A stretch of 64,000 nucleotides of DNA from Onchidella celtica (Eukaryota > Mollusca > Gastropoda > Systellommatophora > Onchidiidae), in NCBI GenBank assembly GCA_963931925.1, contig OZ007569.1:69671920-69735919 (forward strand). The letters run 5' to 3'. Position numbers and translations under genes: made by a program. The first letter of the stretch is position 1. Each line of letters starts with the position of its first letter. Below the pieces are notes generated by a model. It saw nothing but the letters and a program-made list of their open reading frames with translations. It ran no database searches and was not told the origin of the DNA. Positions 58,901 through 64,000 of the stretch are shown piece by piece.

Positions 58901-59288
58901 GTGTCAGTCCGTCTGTGTGTCTGTCTTCTATCTTGACCCCTAATGTCAGAGTTTCCATTGCACCTGGCTCCGCCCGCCCCTGTGTTATATCCAGTACACC
59001 TGTCTGTTTCCATCATATTTTTGTCTTTTGTCCCTCAATGTATCATTTTGCGTCGTCCTCACAACGTCATTCTAGTCTTTGGACATTTGTGATATGTTGG
59101 CACTTTTGTCCGCGGGCACACGTGGACTGCACCGACTGTTTAGTTGGTGGCCAATGTCCATGCATGTCCAGTAATTGCTGACACGGAAAGTGGAGACCCG
59201 AGAACGGAGACATTTAACTTGCTGAACATACACAGTGCTGACAACTAAAGGTTTAGTTACTGTAACCTGGAGTATGTTTAACAGTGAC

Positions 59289-59340
59289 ATCACGATTTCC
59301 AATCACGATTTCCAATCACGATTTCCAATCACGATTTCCA
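59289..59340 (+). repeat. 13-bp tandem repeat, four exact copies
   Basis: ATCACGATTTCCA is repeated four times without change (52 bp). Confidence 0.97.
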
Positions 59341-59633
59341 AATTTGGGAAAGTTCTAGTTTCATTTCTTTTTTTTTTTATTTCATGTTGAACCATACTAC
59401 TACTACCACCTATAACCAGCTAAATGGGCTAGTTTTTTCAACGCTGTGCTACTCGAGCCAGTGAATTTTCCTTTCGAAAATGTGCACTTGGTCAGGACTT
59501 CCTGGTGATTGCAAGCTCCGGGTCCCAAATTTACAAGGTTACACCTTGCCAATATAAACTTCTAGTGCAGGACATGAAAATTTCTCCCGTGGCAGTCGTT
59601 GCTGTTTTTCATTCTGTTTGTACCACTGCGGGC

Positions 59634-59758
59634 TTTACAGGGAGTAGGAGTTTTCGGTCTTTAGCCAGCTGGGAAGCCTGTCTTGGTGTAATGCCGTGGA
59701 TCGTCAGAGCTTCTCTGGGGCCACCGATCCAAATCTTCCTCGATCTGCCTCTGGCCTT
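59634..59758 (-). pseudogene. Non-LTR retrotransposon C-terminal remnant, second family
   Basis: The - strand reads KARGRSRKIWIGGPREALTI then HGITPRQASQLAKDRKLLLPVK. This is the GRPR-x-x-W-x-D..L..GI....A..LA-DR-x-x-x-P pattern at the end of many LINE reverse transcriptases. A further piece in another frame upstream (WFGRKSRSASQTIVHPT) precedes it with stops, so the copy is frameshifted and truncated. Confidence 0.65.
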
Positions 59759-60357
59759 GTATCACGAGACCCTCATGTTGGATGCACGATGGTCTGGCTG
59801 GCCGATCGGGATTTTCGCCCAAACCACTTTACACTCTTCTGCTCTATGTGCCGGTAGACTGGTGTTCTTCCCGATAGGTGTCCCCCCTCGGCACTAGCAT
59901 TTTTTAAAGGGAACAAATTAATAGATAACATAAATTCTGAAGCTTAAGGTGTCAGTTCTTAAATTGACGTGGGGGGGGGGGTTGTCAAAACTGTAGCCGA
60001 ATTCAAATGAAATTGCAGCTGAAACGTGAAACTGAACGCGTGATGTTTACCTGGACCTAGATTTCATTGCTCTGTTACTCTGGGTCAGCAAGGAAGGAGA
60101 AAATCTATCGTATAACTTTTATGTTTCATTTCCAGCCGTGAGTATGTAGATTTAGATCAGGGCTCGTTGTGTCCAGTGGTCGGGAATCAACGACCTGAGA
60201 GCGATGGTTTAAAGGAAAAGGCATTGGTCACACGAAGACAGAACTGATCTGGTTTTCTGGGGAAATGGTCAGAAATCTTGCAGCCGCTTAGTATCCTAAA
60301 GACAGCAGCAACAATAATAACTACAAGTGGATGAGGGGGAGGGAGTGGCATGGATAC

Positions 60358-60613
60358 GTTTTATTTCATTTTGCCCGGCCAGCGGCCTGTTCGGCCTGCT
60401 CTTTTCGATTTCCAACTGCCAAGGTATTTTTAACGTGTGCAACGTGCACACGGGCCCTCCGAGTTTTTCGTCCTTATCCGAGAAGACTAGGTGCTCGAGT
60501 TTGCCTTCCGTAGGAAAACATGAGAAAATCCCAACATTCCAACATGCCTGCACCGACCAGGATTCGAACCCGGTACCTTCGGCATGAGAGGCGAGCACCT
60601 TGCCTCTAGAGCA
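60358..60613 (-). mobile_element. tRNA-derived SINE, copy 3
   Basis: On the - strand: A box GCTCTAGAGGCAAGGTGCTC (60613 downward), B box GGTTCGAATCC (60570-60560), then the family body (GGACGAAAAACTCGGAGGGC, GTGCACGTTGCACACGTTAA, AGCAGGCCGAACAGGCCGCT) and GGCAAAATGAAATAAAA tail. Its B box fits the pol III consensus exactly. Confidence 0.88.
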
Positions 60614-63037
60614 CTGTGTCTAGTATGTTTCTAATGAAACAGTCAAATACTCCATGGCTACTTTAAGCTCTGGAACGCCAAGGGTTTATCATCGACATTC
60701 ACCATTCTAATGGCCGCAGGCTTTTACAGTGAAGTATAGAGTTGTTTCCAGCACACAAAAGCGTATTTGGGGGAGGGTCCAAAATCGCCAAAATCGAGCC
60801 TACGCACTTTCTTGGCGGTCCCGAGCGCAGATACGTCTTTTTTTTGTTTCCGTAAGATTAGAAGTGTCACGAATTTCTCCTACTTACCCAGTGGCCTTTT
60901 AGAGCGGATGTCACGTGCTGTAAGTAATGGCCGTCTGCTTATGACAGAGATAGACGAGTCTCGTAAACTGTCCCAGAACGAGGCTTCGGAGGTTTGGCCC
61001 ACACGAGATCTACCAATCAAACGAACTGTTCCATCTTAAGTGCAATCTTCTTGCAGATAAGACAGAATGGAATGTCCCAAATGGCAAAAGCCTGTCTGTT
61101 CCGAATGGCTTGCATTATGCAAGTCTGACTGCCATGAAAATTTGAATAGTTGACACATGGGAGCCTTAAGTTCACATCTGTTTTCGTTAACGTTGAGAAC
61201 CCCATGGAAGATAAAGATGATGATGAAGAAGAGAAATAGATAATAAGATGAAAGTAAGATAAAGTCGAAGGAAGTCAAATAACCACACCACAGCGGACAT
61301 TAAGGAATGATTTCATAGAAAATCAATGCGTTTTATAGTTTTTGCTACGAACAGTGACGAAATCAAATACCAAACCTTTTTTGAGTTTAGTGGTTGGCTC
61401 GGTTTTCCAGATTTCATTGGCCTTTCACTATAGAACATTTACATCTGTGTATATTCTAGATCGTTTCAGTTGATGTCAAAAACGTGACCCTCTCACATTT
61501 CTGTGTGCTTTACCCCAAAGGGTCTTTGCTGATAATTTTAAAAAGTCCACTGTACCAGATAATAATAAAGTACTATAGTCATCAGGGTAACAAATATGAC
61601 ATTAAAGTAACAAGCCTTTGTAAATAACTTACACATTGATGGGTGACATGAGAACAGGCTGTATTTTGAAATAGATAAATAGACAATAGGGGGCTTTCAT
61701 TTGACTTGACTTATATGACCCCCCATATATTTCACTTTTGCTAACATGAATGAAATGGAGTTATGTCATAAGAAATGAGTCACAGATGCATTTTGTAGGT
61801 AATAATATTTTATTTTAACTAATATTTCCTCACAAGAAGGAATAAGAGTGATATTAAAGTATCTTAGCATGGGGGAAGAAACAACACTGTTACTTTGTAT
61901 TAAAGAGAAGCATCTCTGATACGTGGGGATGTGTCGTATAGTCTCAGCAGAGGCCGAGCTGAGGGAGAGAATGAGAGAGAAGTAAATTGGCATTCTGGAA
62001 GGTTCGTGACGTGAGTACAGGAGGAGGGAGTGGCCACATTCTGTATTCTGGTCAGGTCTGGTGGAGCTGGAGACTTGGCTGGGGTGATGGACGCTGGAAA
62101 TGTGTGTGTGTGTGAATGTCTGTGTGTGTGCAGGCATGTGCCTGTGTGTGTGTGTTTTATGTGACTCTACAATGTGGTACGCGCAATCGTCCCAAATCCA
62201 TGTCTTCGGCGCTTGTTTGGAATCTGATCGACAGTGGATCCAATGGAAGAGATAACAGGTTTTTTTATATACCGCCATACGTGTATTCAACTAGACCTTT
62301 TCCATCTGACTAGTTTTAGACTTTATACTGATGTTCCGGTTTGCAGCCGCGGCATAGGTATGGAGGGAAGATGAGGCAACATGGGACTGAAGGTGCGTGG
62401 AAAGCAAGGGACATTGTGTATACATAAATGTGTATGTGTGTGTATGTGTGAGGGGTACTCCGCATCTTGATTGCTTAGCGATGTATTATTTAGAGGTGAT
62501 TTAGCCTTGAGAAGCGGTCACAGTGCACACGAATGTGTTTATGCACGAGAGAGGGAGAGAGATTAATTTAAATATTTCATCTCAGTTTTCGTTCTAGTGG
62601 GATCTTGTTTTGAGTAAGTGCATCTGTGTGGATGAATGTGAGAGGAAAAGAGAAAAGAGGCCGAAAGAGATATTACTTGGGTCAGCCATACTGAAGACAG
62701 TTTGTGGTTTTTACAACTTGCACACTATTTTGTTGATGCTCTTCACATGGAGAATTCAGCGTGTATTTCCAAAGCTTGAGAGTGTGAGTTGGCAGGCCAT
62801 ATCGTACAGTGTTGAAGACTAGAGGAACTTCAGTGCTGAGATGGGTACGCCAGTGCTGCACAGGATTTGTGACCAAAAGAGAAGATTTACATGAATAATC
62901 CTGTAAAAAAGAAAAGGAAGGGCACATTTTATACGGACATGACTGTGTCTTTACGAGACCATCATTCGGGGACATTCTAAACTTGTTTGAACAGTAACTT
63001 ATCATTTGTCAAATTCAGACTTATTTAATCACTGGGT

Positions 63038-63215
63038 GAGGTACCAGGTATTACCCGGGATAAACCTGTGATCCCACCCTTCTTTCTGCCTCTGTCTGAT
63101 CTAGACAATTTCCCGTAGTACAATAATCCAGTGTTGCTTCAGAACTTAAGTGCGGCAGGACACTACGCACAAACTGAACGCTCTGCAGAATACGTAGTTT
63201 TTGTAATGGTGAACA
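63038..63215 (+). repeat. Dispersed repeat with CCGGG palindrome, copy 2
   Basis: Diverged counterpart of 50985-51160 in the same orientation, with landmarks in the same order (GAGGTACCAGGTATTACCCG, GTTGCTTCAGAACTTAAGTG, GACACTACGCACAAACTGAA). Confidence 0.6.
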
Positions 63216-64000
63216 CATCGGAAGGAAGTGATTACATCACGGACTCGTGCGTTTGTGAAGAGGAGAGTCGCAGGCGAGCAGTCAGCGACATAAAGCAAAC
63301 TTTAAAAAAAAACATACCTTCCCCCATCATTAATGGAGCCTCCACAATGTAAAACAGAAGTTTCTGCAGGGCGAAAGATCAGCATCTTTAAATTTTCATG
63401 TAAATCCGAGCTGTATGAGCCAGTCTTTTTTGTTGTTTTTTTCCCGAACTGTAACTATCAACCAAAGATTACAAAAGAATACCCAGACTCATGACGTGAA
63501 CGTGGCCCCACAGTAAAGCAGTCAAGGGCTGAAACGGTAGCTTGACGGGGACTCTCTTCATTATGAGTAGTGCGGCTATTCCAAGAGTTCTTCAAAATTA
63601 ATGATGTCCACCTTGTGTGGACGACACGGCCCTGATGAGCAGTTTCATTTTTTTTTTTTTTTTTAATGGTTAAATGTCAGATAGGTTTGAGCAAATTCCA
63701 GAACACAGTTATTTCATTCACAGACTTATTCAATATATTATAGTGTTTTGAGATCGGAAACATGGCCCACTGAGAAAAGAAACGTGGAAAAAAAAAACTA
63801 TGGGGATGGGCAGAGAACTTGCAGCTGATTGTGGACTTCATAGACAAGACTTGGCTTGTGGGGGAAGGGGAGGGGGGGGGGGTGTCTAATCTAAGATAAT
63901 TGAAACTGAACAAAGAAGAAGAAGAAAGAAGTCTGGTCGAACAGAGTTGTATAAAAGTCGCTGCTAGTTCCTCCAAGACATGTGCAAAAATTGTCTTCTG

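Larger units (their letters stand above)
46749..64000. other. TALPID3 large intron and/or repeat-dense flank
   Basis: No exon of the three genes was recognised. If TALPID3 continues beyond the window, this is a single intron of at least 17 kb. It contains the 25/26-bp, 110-bp and 42-bp tandem arrays, SINEs at 47600, 53280 and 60360, a foldback at 51790-52160, a CRE-bearing hairpin at 54257, a 210-bp palindrome at 56462, a MITE at 56816, a TCTA/TCCA array at 58602 and a LINE end at 59634. Several open frames here are repeat-driven. Confidence 0.6.

Noticed and set aside
57841..59181. 446-codon frame with Tyr-Leu-Ser-Ile repeats
   Set aside because: Produced by the TCTA/TCCA microsatellite plus a pyrimidine-rich flank; all forward frames are open there.
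59505..59897. 130-codon + strand frame
   Set aside because: Antisense to a LINE reverse transcriptase C-terminal remnant on the - strand, which explains its openness.
60560..60613. Functional tRNA gene (good A and B boxes)
   Set aside because: The boxes are followed by a body shared with two other copies; no acceptor or anticodon stem is apparent. It is a SINE head.
61766..62290. 174-codon frame on the - strand
   Set aside because: No recognisable domain; it contains a His-Thr run from a GT microsatellite and no splice or homology support.

Overview
This is an animal nuclear genome window. It has intron-split genes with GT..AG junctions, introns from under 1 kb to about 11 kb, many homopolymer and simple repeats, tRNA-derived SINEs, decayed LINE ends and several inverted-repeat elements. 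The proteins read as invertebrate. The repeat style (a SINE with a GC-rich tRNA-unrelated body, frequent TACATGTA octamers, long G or C tracts) makes me think of a lophotrochozoan, probably a gastropod mollusc. That placement is an inference from style, not from a marker gene.

Three protein-coding genes are recognisable. (1) The last three coding exons of an AMP-activated protein kinase beta subunit (PRKAB) lie on the + strand at 6024-8811. The glycogen-binding part must lie upstream; I did not find it in bases 1-6000. (2) A complete six-exon peroxiredoxin-5 gene (PRDX5, 224 aa) lies on the - strand between 39802 and 18628. All splice phases are consistent and all three catalytic-type cysteines are present. 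(3) The first six coding exons (614 codons) of a TALPID3/KIAA0586 homologue, a centriole and ciliogenesis protein, lie on the + strand at 42165-46748. The gene is open at its 3' end; I found no later exon in the remaining 17 kb.

Layout: 1-6023 holds the intron or 5' flank of PRKAB. 6024-8811 is the PRKAB 3' part, with a composite inverted-repeat/SINE insertion in its last intron. 8812-18627 holds the PRKAB 3'UTR and the convergent intergenic space. 18628-39802 is PRDX5, whose introns carry a hAT-like foldback element, a 25-bp inverted-repeat element, a MITE with a 7-bp target duplication and a 37-bp satellite. 39803-42164 is the head-to-head promoter region of PRDX5 and TALPID3 and contains a LINE remnant. 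42165-46748 holds TALPID3 exons. 46749-64000 is repeat-dense: a 25/26-bp minisatellite, a 110-bp tandem array, a nested foldback, two SINEs, a long 42-bp minisatellite with one open frame, a 210-bp palindrome, a second copy of the MITE, a TCTA/TCCA microsatellite and another LINE end.

The three genes do different jobs (energy sensing, peroxide removal, cilium assembly) and nothing here suggests a shared pathway. I found no convincing new multi-gene system. The most interesting material is the repeat biology: a MITE family whose two copies both have readable 7-bp target duplications, a satellite seeded by a hairpin, a dispersed 131-bp element shared by two unrelated inverted-repeat contexts, and a minisatellite whose 42-bp period keeps one frame open for over 1 kb.
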